From positions 248,001 through 312,000 of the forward strand of contig NZ_JAFIDN010000001.1 of the NCBI RefSeq assembly GCF_017921895.1: DNA of 64,000 nucleotides, read 5' to 3'. Under the pieces are notes generated by a model. The model did not search any database, had not been told where the DNA came from, and saw only the letters and a program-made list of their open reading frames with translations. Below are positions 18,062-25,630 of this stretch, piece after piece (the first letter of the stretch is position 1; each line of letters begins with the position of its first letter). Source of the stretch: Natronogracilivirga saccharolytica (GTDB lineage: Bacteria > Bacteroidota > Rhodothermia > Balneolales > Natronogracilivirgulaceae). The position numbers were made by a program, and so were the translations under genes.

Positions 18062-18896
18062 TCACTGCTGCATCATCCTTTCCAAGGTCTCAAGTCTTGC
18101 CTCTAATTCCTCAATTTGCTCTTGCTGTTCCTGTAATCCGGCTACAAGTACCGGAATTAGTCCTATATAGTTGATCCCCATTGTTGTGACTGTATCAGGT
18201 GACCCATTCTGTGTTTCCTCTGCATCGTTCATATCTTCCAACAAATGCGTTATTTCATGAACCAGATAGGGAAAGATATTTTCAACATCCTGAGCCAGTA
18301 ACCCCAAATATTCTCCTTCTGCGGTAAGCGTACCCGGGTATCCATCACTACGAAGTTGTGATTCAGTTAAAGACTCATATCGCTTCGGTTGCAATTTCAT
18401 AATCAGCGAAAGTATCTTCTCTTCACTGAGATCACGAATATTCGTCTTTAATCTGGCGTCTGATTGTTCGACAATGCCACCACTTACATACAAACCACCG
18501 GTGAAATATCCCCCATAACTGCTGGATCCAATGCCTTGTCCCCGTACTCCATAGGTAGCCATACTACCGTTTAAAGCATATCCATCCACACCAATGGAAA
18601 CAGCTGCATCTTCAACCCTGCCAGTTACTCCATATGCCACATTAGGAGTATTCCCTGCAAATCCGTATATGGCTCTTCGAGTGTAATCCTGACACTGAGC
18701 TGAAGTCAAGCATTCTACCCTCAGTTTCTGTGTACTGTTAATCGCCTCATCTCCTATGGTAACATTGCCGTTTGAGCCCAAGGTTATCTGTGCTTTTACC
18801 GGCTGAATGTTAATCAGTACGACAAACAGAACAACTGAAATAAATAAAAGTCCTGCTTTTACGTGAGTGAGTGAGTGAGTGAGTAGTTTTTCTCAT
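18062..18896 (-). CDS. S74 tail-fibre-domain surface protein, out of frame at a tetranucleotide repeat (phase OFF)
   Basis: The coded body (18062-18855) has a signal peptide (AGLLFISVVLFVVLINI..VKAQ), a middle beta-rich region, the S74 intramolecular chaperone signature SDARLKTNI with 'YLGLLAQDVENIFPYLVHEI', and a C-terminal coiled coil (EQIEELEARLETLERM). A good AGGAG (18904-18908) seven bases before an ATG at 18894-18896 marks the start. From that ATG the frame MRKTTHSLTHS... stops after 28 codons, while the signal peptide lies in the next frame. Between them is a run of five GTGA units (minus-strand ACTC). Loss of one unit, or gain of two, joins the two frames. No other start codon fits the signal-peptide frame, which meets a stop at the ATG itself. 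It is either a phase-variable gene in the OFF state or a frameshifted gene. Confidence 0.75.
18863..18884. repeat. Simple sequence repeat (GTGA)5.5 in the start of the S74 gene
   Basis: GTGA repeats five times plus GT, 22 bases, all inside the first 11 codons of the S74 tail-fibre gene. The length is not a multiple of three per unit, so slippage changes the reading frame. Confidence 0.95.
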
Positions 18897-19251
18897 GATA
18901 TATCTCCTGATTCATTGGAAGTTATTAAAAAACTGCTCTATAGACTTAGCAATTTTTTATGCTTTAACAAACATGCTCTCTTATTTAAATAAAATAAAGC
19001 TGCAACAAAATTCAATTTTTTTCTATAAAAAAAACCGAACAATACTTAATATATGTAAAAAGCAGTGCGGGTTCAGATGAGAGGGCAAGTAATGCAGCTA
19101 TGCCCGGCAAGGAAGACGGAGGGCTTTGGGACAGCTATGGACAATGACCAGTAAAATGCCGGTGCACAGAAGTTGTCACTACCAAGCGGATGCGCCCTTC
19201 CGGGCGCACCATAAAAAAAAGGGCAATACCGGTATGGATATTGCCCTTTGG
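18897..19251. other. AT-rich intergenic region before the tRNA terminator
   Basis: The first half (18900-19060) is strongly A/T-rich and must hold the promoter of the S74 gene. The second half (19070-19210) returns to normal composition and has a perfect TGCGCCC/GGGCGCA hairpin with a four-base loop at 19191-19208. I see no protein gene, and the 19213-19248 terminator belongs to the tRNA. Confidence 0.4.
19213..19248 (-). terminator. Rho-independent terminator of tRNA-Ser
   Basis: On the minus strand the 10-bp stem AAGGGCAATA/TATTGCCCTT with a 10-base loop is followed by eight T residues, starting directly after the encoded CCA end of the tRNA. Confidence 0.9.
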
Positions 19252-19340
19252 CGGAGAGAGTGGGATTCGAACCCACGGAGCCCCGTGAGGGGCTCAACAC
19301 CTTAGCAGGGTGCCGCTTTCGACCACTCAGCCATCTCTCC
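19252..19340 (-). tRNA. tRNA-Ser(GCU)
   Basis: The minus strand shows a class II tRNA: acceptor stem GGAGAGA pairs with TCTCTCC, the D arm contains GGCTGAGTGGTCGAAAGC, and the anticodon loop CTGCTAA gives anticodon GCU (serine AGC/AGU). A long variable arm (GAGCCCCTCACGGGGCTC) follows, then the T arm with GGTTCGAATCC. Discriminator G and an encoded CCA (19249-19251) follow. The long variable arm and GCU anticodon make the assignment firm. Confidence 0.97.
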
Positions 19341-19482
19341 GTGCTTGAGTGTGATGATTCGGTCAGTAAAACTCAGAACTAAAAGATAATCTTTTTCACA
19401 GGTGATATCAATGCCGGAAGATCATCTTCAAAAAGAAATGTGTAATAGCGGGGCGGGTACAATCAGTCAAATTTGTAACGGG

Positions 19483-20109
19483 TCATTCATCATTGTCATC
19501 GACAGAATCCGTTTTTCCAATCTTCTTCCCGGAAATGACATCACCGTTGTCGGCTTCATCCTCAATAACATAAATCTGAGCCAGGTTCCGGCCTTCCTGG
19601 GCGTAATCCATTCCGTATCCCAGCACAAAAAGTGTAGGGATCTGAAATCCGACATAATCCACACTTACATAATGTTTGGTGGCATCCGGCTTGTGCAGGA
19701 GCGTGACTACACTTACTGATGCCGGATCCTTCTCTTTTATCCGGTCAACCATATATTTCATGGACAAACCGGTATCTACAATATCCTCGATTAAAATAAT
19801 ATGACGGCCGGCAACATCAGCATCCAGATCCTTTCTTTCGGTAACGTGTCCGGATGATACTTTTTCGTCGCCGTAACTGCTCAGTTTGAAAAAGTCGACC
19901 TCGCAGGGAATGCTGACATGACGCATCAGATCCGCAAGAAAAATGAAGGCACCGTTCAAAATACCGATGAAAATAGGCTTTTTATCTTTATAATCGCGGT
20001 TCAGCTGCTCGCCGAGTTCGGCTATACGCTCGTCCAGCTGCTTTTTTGTGATATAAAGCCTGAAGAGGGATCCGTTACAGACAACACTTTCTGGTTCGTA
20101 AAAAGTCAT
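19483..20109 (-). CDS. hpt: Hypoxanthine phosphoribosyltransferase
   Basis: Purine salvage enzyme joining hypoxanthine or guanine to PRPP, cytosolic, 208 residues from the ATG at 20109. The PRPP-binding loop is ILIEDIVDTGLSM, preceded by 'GILNGAFIFLADLMRHVSIPCEVDFFKLSSYG', the usual type I PRTase layout. The C-terminus has an extra acidic tail of about 25 residues (EDEADNGDV...VDDNDE) beyond the normal end. An in-frame upstream ATG at 20163 would overlap tilS, so the ATG at 20109, eight bases after the tilS stop, is preferred. The order birA-tilS-hpt on one strand suggests an operon, and tilS-hpt adjacency is common in bacteria. Confidence 0.95.
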   Translation of the reverse strand: MTFYEPESVVCNGSLFRLYITKKQLDERIAELGEQLNRDYKDKKPIFIGILNGAFIFLADLMRHVSIPCEVDFFKLSSYGDEKVSSGHVTERKDLDADVAGRHIILIEDIVDTGLSMKYMVDRIKEKDPASVSVVTLLHKPDATKHYVSVDYVGFQIPTLFVLGYGMDYAQEGRNLAQIYVIEDEADNGDVISGKKIGKTDSVDDNDE

Positions 20110-20117
20110 GTAATAGG

Positions 20118-21635
20118 TTACGTTTTTTGAATAAAAAGAACACGCTGCTCTTCCGAATTGCATCGGGCATGCTCAGCAATAGTGCCAATTTCACCTTTTC
20201 GCAGAGAATGTGGAAATATAACGGCAAAGATACTTCCGTCAAAAGACGCAAGCACCATAGTTTGTTTTTTTTGACCCGAGGCGATTTTTCTGTTTGCAAG
20301 ATGATCAGCTACCGTCTGACTGCCGGCCATACCAAAAGGAATGAACCGGTCCCCGTTTTGCCAGTACCGTAATATCAGCTGATCCGGCAGCACATCTCTC
20401 CGGAGCTGCAATGTATTTTCCGGAATTTCCGGATTAAAACCAGCTTCAGAGAATTGCACCCCCCTGATAGTTACCGGCCGTTTGCCAAGTCCGGATATGT
20501 TCAGTGTTACCGGCAGTGGTTCCTGATCTTCCGGTTCGTCTGTATGCTGCAATTCCTGTTTGATTACAAAATGGTCGCGATCCCGAATGATGGAAATGGT
20601 CCGGCCTACGGAAACAACCTGTCCGGTTTCGATATGCTCAAGGTCTGCGAGCCGGAGAACATCGCCCCTGGTCCATTCTGCAAAGCCTGACTGGCTTCTG
20701 ACCCAGTTTCTGGCAACCGCAGTTCGCAGTCTTTCAGGAAGAGAGAGCCAGGCTGCACGGTCCATGGCTTTGGGACCGGGTGAACTGCGCACATTCCCGA
20801 CGCTTTCCGATGAATCCTCCGGGCGCAGAACTGTCACCTTTTCAGTAAGAAAATCCAGCATTTCCTGATGCAGACCGGCGAATTCGGGAACACGAATCAG
20901 ATTGTCCTGCCAACCCGGGAACAGATTCAGCAGCTTCGGGAACACCTGGTTGCGCAGCATGTTCCGGGCATAATCCGATTCAAGATTGGAGCGGTCGGTC
21001 CTGTAAGGTATGTTCCTGTTTGCGGCATAGTCCAGAATCTGCTTCCTGGTTACATCGATCATCGGACGTACCCACGGATCATCCCGGGTTTTGATGCCTG
21101 TCCAGTTTTCAACCGCAGCCCCTCTCATGATTTTTTGGAAAATGGTTTCCAGCTGGTCGTCACGGTGATGACCGGTCGCAATGAACGTTGCAGAATGCTT
21201 TTGGCGGACGGATTCCAGAAACTCCCTCCGCAATTTTCTGGCTGAATCCTGGAAATTGCCGCGATTCATGCTTTCGCTCAGGGATTCATGTGACCCTGCT
21301 ACCATGCCTGGCAGAGCATCCTCCGCACTTCCCGCTTCAATGCCTGTCCTTTCCGGGTTTTCAATATCCAGGACTTCAAGCACGATCCCCTTTTTACTGC
21401 AATAATCACGGACCAGGCGTTCGTCTTCAGCAGATGCCTCTCCGCGCTTTCTGAAATTTACATGTGCGGCAATGACATGAAATCCGGCAATTTCGTGGAG
21501 TATGTGCAGAAGCACCATGGAGTCGCTGCCACCGCTGACAGAAACTATCCAGCTGTCCTTATTATCGTCCAGCCCTTGCTGCTCAATATTTTGCAGAACC
21601 AAATCACCGGGATCGGTTTTTTCAGTTTGTGACAT
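20118..21635 (-). CDS. tilS: tRNA(Ile)-lysidine synthase
   Basis: Modifies C34 of the AUA-reading tRNA-Ile to lysidine using ATP and lysine, which is essential for AUA decoding. The 505-residue protein has the PP-loop SGGSDS at 34-39, the catalytic-core GHHRDDQLETIFQKIMRG, and the C-terminal TilS domain with 'ILRYWQNGDRFIPFGM'. The length is slightly above E. coli TilS (432), mainly in the middle. The ATG at 21635 overlaps the birA 3' end by 14 bases. Longer in-frame starts up to 21752 read through birA and are unlikely. The frame is undisturbed to the stop at 20118. Confidence 0.95.
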   Translation of the reverse strand: MSQTEKTDPGDLVLQNIEQQGLDDNKDSWIVSVSGGSDSMVLLHILHEIAGFHVIAAHVNFRKRGEASAEDERLVRDYCSKKGIVLEVLDIENPERTGIEAGSAEDALPGMVAGSHESLSESMNRGNFQDSARKLRREFLESVRQKHSATFIATGHHRDDQLETIFQKIMRGAAVENWTGIKTRDDPWVRPMIDVTRKQILDYAANRNIPYRTDRSNLESDYARNMLRNQVFPKLLNLFPGWQDNLIRVPEFAGLHQEMLDFLTEKVTVLRPEDSSESVGNVRSSPGPKAMDRAAWLSLPERLRTAVARNWVRSQSGFAEWTRGDVLRLADLEHIETGQVVSVGRTISIIRDRDHFVIKQELQHTDEPEDQEPLPVTLNISGLGKRPVTIRGVQFSEAGFNPEIPENTLQLRRDVLPDQLILRYWQNGDRFIPFGMAGSQTVADHLANRKIASGQKKQTMVLASFDGSIFAVIFPHSLRKGEIGTIAEHARCNSEEQRVLFIQKT

Positions 21636-22410
21636 CAAAACGGACCTGTTCATGGGTAAACGACTTGAGATCATCGTTGGCATCGAGAACCAAAAGATGA
21701 CCGTATTCATTGACACCGAGCACCTTAACAGGGGTGTCGCCCCTTTTGCCATCCACTTCTATGGAAACCCATTTGCCATATCCGTCGATACACCGATTGA
21801 TATCTCTGATAAGGTCGAGGTCACCATCCCGGGTTCTCTCAAGCAGGGGTTCAAGTTTATTCAGAAGGACAGCGAGAAAAAGAGCCCTGTCAAGTGGTTG
21901 TCCGCCCGTAAACTGTGCCACCGAGGCAGCAGTGTCCTGGAGATGCTCCGGGAAGGTGGTTTGGTTGATGTTGACACCAAGGCCCAGCAGCATCCGGTCG
22001 ATTTGTTTTCCGTTATAGCGGCATTCTGTGAGCACCCCGCCTGCCTTCCGGCCTGAAATACACAGATCATTGGGCCATTTAATCCGGCTGTCACATGAAG
22101 CCATGGTATCAACGGTCTGCTTAAGGCCATACATAAGAGCAAGAGAAAAAAGCTGCAGCCCCTGAACCTCTCCGGGCATGAGGACAATAGTGAATGTCAG
22201 GTTTTCACCCTCTGTACTGCTCCACCGGCGACCGTACTGTCCCTTTCCGTCATACTGCTCATCTGCAAGACATACCAGACCATGTGACAGACGCCGGGCT
22301 GGCATGTCATGAAGATACCTGTTGGTCGAATCGATTGACCTGATATACCAGAATCGTCTTCCGAGCCAACCGGTCTTCAGCAGTTTGTGAAAAGATGCGG
22401 GATCGAACAA
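21622..22410 (-). CDS. birA: Biotin--[acetyl-CoA-carboxylase] ligase
   Basis: Biotin protein ligase without the N-terminal helix-turn-helix of E. coli BirA (262 residues, class I). The biotinyl-AMP loop appears as GKGQYGRRW instead of GRGRRGR, followed by KWPNDL and the C-terminal SH3-like part. There is no DNA-binding domain, so no transcriptional role is expected. The only start compatible with the N-terminal 'STNRYLHD' region is a TTG at 22410, and no better ATG exists upstream in frame. Its 3' end overlaps the start of tilS by 14 bases, consistent with translational coupling. Confidence 0.92.
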   Translation of the reverse strand: MFDPASFHKLLKTGWLGRRFWYIRSIDSTNRYLHDMPARRLSHGLVCLADEQYDGKGQYGRRWSSTEGENLTFTIVLMPGEVQGLQLFSLALMYGLKQTVDTMASCDSRIKWPNDLCISGRKAGGVLTECRYNGKQIDRMLLGLGVNINQTTFPEHLQDTAASVAQFTGGQPLDRALFLAVLLNKLEPLLERTRDGDLDLIRDINRCIDGYGKWVSIEVDGKRGDTPVKVLGVNEYGHLLVLDANDDLKSFTHEQVRFDVTN

Positions 22411-22448
22411 AGGAGGAGAATTGAATTCCGGTAACTACCGATAAAGAT

Positions 22449-22478
22449 AAAAAAAAAGGCCTCATATCAGAGACCTTT
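22449..22478 (-). terminator. Rho-independent terminator downstream of the CBM48-like gene
   Basis: The minus-strand stem AAAGGTCTC/GAGGCCTTT (nine pairs, one G-T) with a six-base loop is followed by nine T residues. It lies between the CBM48-like gene and birA, so the two are transcribed separately. Confidence 0.85.
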
Positions 22479-22519
22479 GTGGTGACAACGAAAAAAATAT
22501 TGTTGGTCAGAACTAGCTG

Positions 22520-22819
22520 TCAGCTGCCGATCACCAGGATGGAATCTTCGGTTCCGTACGGGTTGGTGGCATATCCATCGGCAGAGTCGTCATTGGCCCA
22601 GCGCTCTCCGTCAAGAAGGTAACGGAAGCGGTATTCGCTTTGAGGAGAAAGTCTCAGGGTGGTTTCCCATGAACCGTTCTTTTGCTCAAGCTTGTTGGCT
22701 TCGGTATCCCATTCATTGAAGTCGCCGACTACGGCTACTTCTTTTTCAGCCCAATCTTCGGGCACACGGAAAGTAACTTTGCATATCGTACGTTTGGGGG
22801 TAAATTTTTTTTCAATCAT
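22520..22819 (-). CDS. Stand-alone glycogen-binding (CBM48/E-set) domain protein
   Basis: A 99-residue cytosolic protein that consists only of an early-set/CBM48-like glycogen-recognition domain: 'CKVTFRVPEDWAEKEVAVVGDFNEWD', 'GSWETTLRLSPQSEYRFRYLLDG', and 'WANDDSADGYATNPYG'. These match the AMPK-beta and isoamylase N-terminal domain pattern, with the conserved Trp and GDFNEW core. Such single-domain proteins are common in Bacteroidota relatives, and their role (carbohydrate binding or regulation) is not established. It is followed by a strong terminator and no partner enzyme is adjacent. Confidence 0.8.
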   Translation of the reverse strand: MIEKKFTPKRTICKVTFRVPEDWAEKEVAVVGDFNEWDTEANKLEQKNGSWETTLRLSPQSEYRFRYLLDGERWANDDSADGYATNPYGTEDSILVIGS

Positions 22820-22940
22820 ATCGGCTTGTAATTTGGTTGGGGTTAACGCAACGGGAATATATCATTATATTCTTCAACAATAAACACTCAATGCTTAAAT
22901 ATTTAATAATTAATGTGATTTAACATTAATTTATTTAGTA

Positions 22941-22951
22941 TTCGTTGCGAA
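22941..22951. promoter_or_regulatory. Palindrome TTCGTTGCGAA, first copy
   Basis: The perfect TTCG-N3-CGAA dyad lies in the intergenic stretch between ptsI (end) and the CBM48-like gene (start). An identical copy with matching flanks (TATTCGTTGCGAAAA) occurs at 39770. It may be an operator, but nothing ties it to a known regulator. Confidence 0.35.
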
Positions 22952-23067
22952 AAAAAGAACCCGGTCATCTGTATGCAAGCGCTTTGTGCATAATCAATTT
23001 AAGCGGATGGGTTAAAAAAAGGAAAAACGTTCAGATTTTTTCACTCTATTTTTTAGAGCAAACAGCA

Positions 23068-24873
23068 TTACCCTCTTGCCGCGCTTGCCCTTTCTTCCCT
23101 GAGTTTGACCTCATAAGCACTCTGCCACTCTTCTTTCAGCTTTTTTATCTCTTTTATCGATACCGAAGCCAGTACTTGCCGGGCTAATTCTCCCATTTCC
23201 CTGATGGTATGCAGCCGGATAGCCTGCTTGACCCGCGGTATCAGGCGGGGCGTCATGCTAAGTTCATTTACACCAAGGCCTACCAGGACCATTGCTGCGA
23301 ACGGATCCGAAGCCAGCTCGCCGCATACCGCTACGGGGACATCACGTTCATCACCTGCTTCAACAGTCATGGATATGAATGCAAGAACGGCAGGATGCAT
23401 CGGCTGGTACAGGTCGGAAATCAGATGATTTCCGCGATCTACGGCCAGAGTGTATTGGGTAAGATCGTTCGTACCGATACTGAAAAAGTCCACTTCTTTC
23501 GCAAAATGTTTCACTTGCAGTGCAACACTTGGCACCTCCACCATCACGCCCAGTTTAATGTTCTTGTCAATCGGGGTGCCTTTTTCTGCCAGTTGTTTCT
23601 GGACCGACTCCAATTCCGTTTTCACTTCACGCAGTTCATCCATGTTGGAAATCATGGGAACCAGTATTCTGGTCCGGCCGGGCTGCTGTCCCGCCACCCG
23701 GCAAATCGCTTTCAGCTGACTTCTGAGCAATTCCCTGCGATCCAGGAGAATTCTTACCCCGCGCCATCCGAGAAACGGATTGGCCTCCCGTGTCTTGAGG
23801 TCCAGCAGCTTATCCCCGCCCACATCCAGCAGCCGGATAGTCACCAGAGCACTTCCGCTGCCGGAATATGCCGTCTGGCAAAACTGCTCCTGCCTCTTGC
23901 CGTCCATGGAAATGGGACCCGCATTCATCAGCAGCGTGTCTGTCCGCAGCAACCCGATGCCATCAGCACGGTATTTTTCTATGTTCAGGACTTCATCTTC
24001 AAAGTCAATATTGGCCTGCAGGCTGATTTTTTTGCCACAAAGCGTTTCAGCGGGTTTATCGATCACAGACCGGAGCAGTTTTTCCTCTTCCTTGTGCCTT
24101 TTTATCGCGCGTCTGTAAGAGCCCGAGGTGCTGTCATCCGGCCGGAGAATAACCTCCTGGCCATATCCGTCAAGAATAACGGTATCACCGTCGCCGGCCT
24201 CACGAGTGGCTGACTTGGTATCAATCACCATCGGGATGCCCATGGCATTGGCAATAATGGACGCGTGGGATGTCAGTCCGCCATAGTTGCAAATGATACC
24301 CCGAACGCCATTCCTTGCAAAGGTAACAACCTCAAGCGGGCTCACATCATCCGTCACAATAATGGCGTCTTTGCCAAAATTGGCAATAACCGCAAGCTGC
24401 TGGATATTGTTGATCAGGCGGTCGCGAACGTCCCTGAGGTCAGAGAGCCTGGAAACCAGAAATGTTTTTTCGGATGACTTGATCAGATCGATATAGTACT
24501 GGAATGCATCATAGACAGCCTTTTCAGCGCGAATATGCTTTCCTTCGATGTGGCTCTGAACCATCTGGTCCAGCTCCGGGTCATTCAGAATTTCGAGCTG
24601 CGCGCTGAGTATATCACGCGTCTGCGAATCTTCTCTCTCATTGGCAAAATCAGTGAGCCGCTGCATTTCCATGCCGATACTTTTTTTGGCCCGGGCGAAC
24701 TTTTCAATTTCACCGGGAACCCGCGATTCTTCAACCGGTTCGGGATCAATGTTGATGTTGCCGCGGGTGTAGAGCCGGGCAACTCCCATTACCACCCCTT
24801 CAACGGCAGTAACACCTTTTACTACAGCATTGGACTCCTTTGAATTTCCTTCTTGCATATCGATTCCCGTCAT
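23068..24873 (-). CDS. ptsI: PTS enzyme I (phosphoenolpyruvate-protein phosphotransferase)
   Basis: Transfers phosphate from PEP to the HPr histidine. The 601 residues include the N-terminal 'GVTAVEGVVMG' entry, the phospho-histidine domain with GGLTSHASI (active His203), and the C-terminal PEP-binding TIM barrel with 'GIGLLRTD', 'MISNMDELRE', 'GVMVEVPS', 'FSIGTNDLTQYTLA' and 'VCGELASDP'. All expected motifs are present. It starts 11 bases after ptsH on the same strand and forms an operon with it. No EII component is visible in the window. In this phylum such EI-HPr pairs can be regulatory and not sugar-transporting, but that is inference. Confidence 0.96.
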   Translation of the reverse strand: MTGIDMQEGNSKESNAVVKGVTAVEGVVMGVARLYTRGNINIDPEPVEESRVPGEIEKFARAKKSIGMEMQRLTDFANEREDSQTRDILSAQLEILNDPELDQMVQSHIEGKHIRAEKAVYDAFQYYIDLIKSSEKTFLVSRLSDLRDVRDRLINNIQQLAVIANFGKDAIIVTDDVSPLEVVTFARNGVRGIICNYGGLTSHASIIANAMGIPMVIDTKSATREAGDGDTVILDGYGQEVILRPDDSTSGSYRRAIKRHKEEEKLLRSVIDKPAETLCGKKISLQANIDFEDEVLNIEKYRADGIGLLRTDTLLMNAGPISMDGKRQEQFCQTAYSGSGSALVTIRLLDVGGDKLLDLKTREANPFLGWRGVRILLDRRELLRSQLKAICRVAGQQPGRTRILVPMISNMDELREVKTELESVQKQLAEKGTPIDKNIKLGVMVEVPSVALQVKHFAKEVDFFSIGTNDLTQYTLAVDRGNHLISDLYQPMHPAVLAFISMTVEAGDERDVPVAVCGELASDPFAAMVLVGLGVNELSMTPRLIPRVKQAIRLHTIREMGELARQVLASVSIKEIKKLKEEWQSAYEVKLREERASAARG

Positions 24874-24884
24874 TCGTGTATTGA

Positions 24885-25157
24885 TTATTCTGATTCCGTA
24901 TGGAAACTGTTTTCAAATAATGAAACCAGGCTGTTCATTGCTTCCTCTTCGTCAGGCCCTTCGGTCTCAAGTTCCAGTTCCGCACCTTTTTCAGCAGCAA
25001 GGGTCAGCAGACCCAAAATGCTTTTTCCGTTGATGCGATACCCATACATGTGAATATGAAAATCCGACTCAAAGCGTGATGCTTCCTTGACAATAATCGA
25101 TGCAGGACGAGCATGAATGCCGGCATCGTTCTGCACAGTCACCTTTCTTTTGATCAT
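24885..25157 (-). CDS. ptsH: HPr phosphocarrier protein
   Basis: A 90-residue PTS phosphocarrier with normal length and fold. The EI-phosphorylated histidine is H15 in 'GIHARPAS' and the regulatory-type serine is S46 in 'NGKSILG'. Both are conserved, so HPr kinase control is possible although hprK is not in the window. First gene of the ptsH-ptsI pair. The divergent gatC starts about 170 bases away, and a palindrome with a TAACTTTG element lies between them. Confidence 0.96.
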   Translation of the reverse strand: MIKRKVTVQNDAGIHARPASIIVKEASRFESDFHIHMYGYRINGKSILGLLTLAAEKGAELELETEGPDEEEAMNSLVSLFENSFHTESE

Positions 25158-25227
25158 GTTTCAATTGAATTCAATCCGTAATTCCAATGCGTAACTGTTG
25201 ATCCGGTTACATGTTATTTTAGCAATC

Positions 25228-25244
25228 TCAAAGTTACACTTTGA
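25228..25244. promoter_or_regulatory. Operator-like palindrome overlapping a -7 element for ptsH
   Basis: TCAAAGTTACACTTTGA is a perfect seven-base dyad around a three-base centre. On the minus strand part of it (25229-25236) reads TAACTTTG, fitting the TAnnTTTG -7 consensus for ptsH, about 70 bases before its ATG. A protein bound here would block that promoter. No clear -33 element was seen. Confidence 0.45.
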
Positions 25245-25329
25245 TCACACATTTTGTAACTTCTTTATTCAAAATAACAGATTTTCTGTTTTTATATGTT
25301 TTCCTGAACGCAAAATATAATTAATCGGC

Positions 25330-25617
25330 ATGTCGGTTACTCTTGAAGATGTTACGTATATGGCCAACCTTGCACGTCTGCAGCTGACAGATGAAGAAGC
25401 GCAGGGGCTTGTCAAAGATATGAATGATATCCTGGAATACATGGAGCTTCTTGGACAGATCGATTCATCCGACGTTCCTCCGTTGGAACATGTTACCGAT
25501 GTCGATTCCGGTCTGCGTCCCGACAAGGCTCTCACACCCCTTGATCATGAAGAAGCCCTGAAAAATGCTCCGGATGCTGACGCCGACTATTTCCGTGTAC
25601 CGAGAGTGATAGACTGA
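25330..25617 (+). CDS. gatC: Aspartyl/glutamyl-tRNA amidotransferase subunit C
   Basis: Small subunit of the GatCAB amidotransferase that converts misacylated Asp-tRNA(Asn) or Glu-tRNA(Gln). The 95 residues fit the family: 'VTLEDVTYMANLARLQLTDEEA', the 'LEYMELLGQIDSSDVPPLEHV' helix-loop and the closing 'FRVPRVID'. The GatA and GatB genes are not in the window. Transcribed rightward, divergent from ptsH, and followed after 13 bases by the YfhO-type gene, which may be co-transcribed by read-through. Confidence 0.95.
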   Translation: MSVTLEDVTYMANLARLQLTDEEAQGLVKDMNDILEYMELLGQIDSSDVPPLEHVTDVDSGLRPDKALTPLDHEEALKNAPDADADYFRVPRVID

Positions 25618-25630
25618 GAAACAGCCTGAA

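Noticed and set aside
19191-19208. Perfect hairpin TGCGCCC/GGGCGCA next to the tRNA terminator
   Set aside because: No T-run follows on either strand, and there is nothing to tie it to a small RNA; noted as an unexplained short hairpin only.
19073-19300. A 75-residue reading frame crossing the tRNA-Ser region
   Set aside because: It runs through the tRNA and its terminator and its sequence is that of a translated tRNA; no gene is expected.
23209-24213. A long plus-strand frame (334 residues) opposite ptsI
   Set aside because: It lies fully inside ptsI on the other strand and shows no domain or start signal; ptsI is clearly real.
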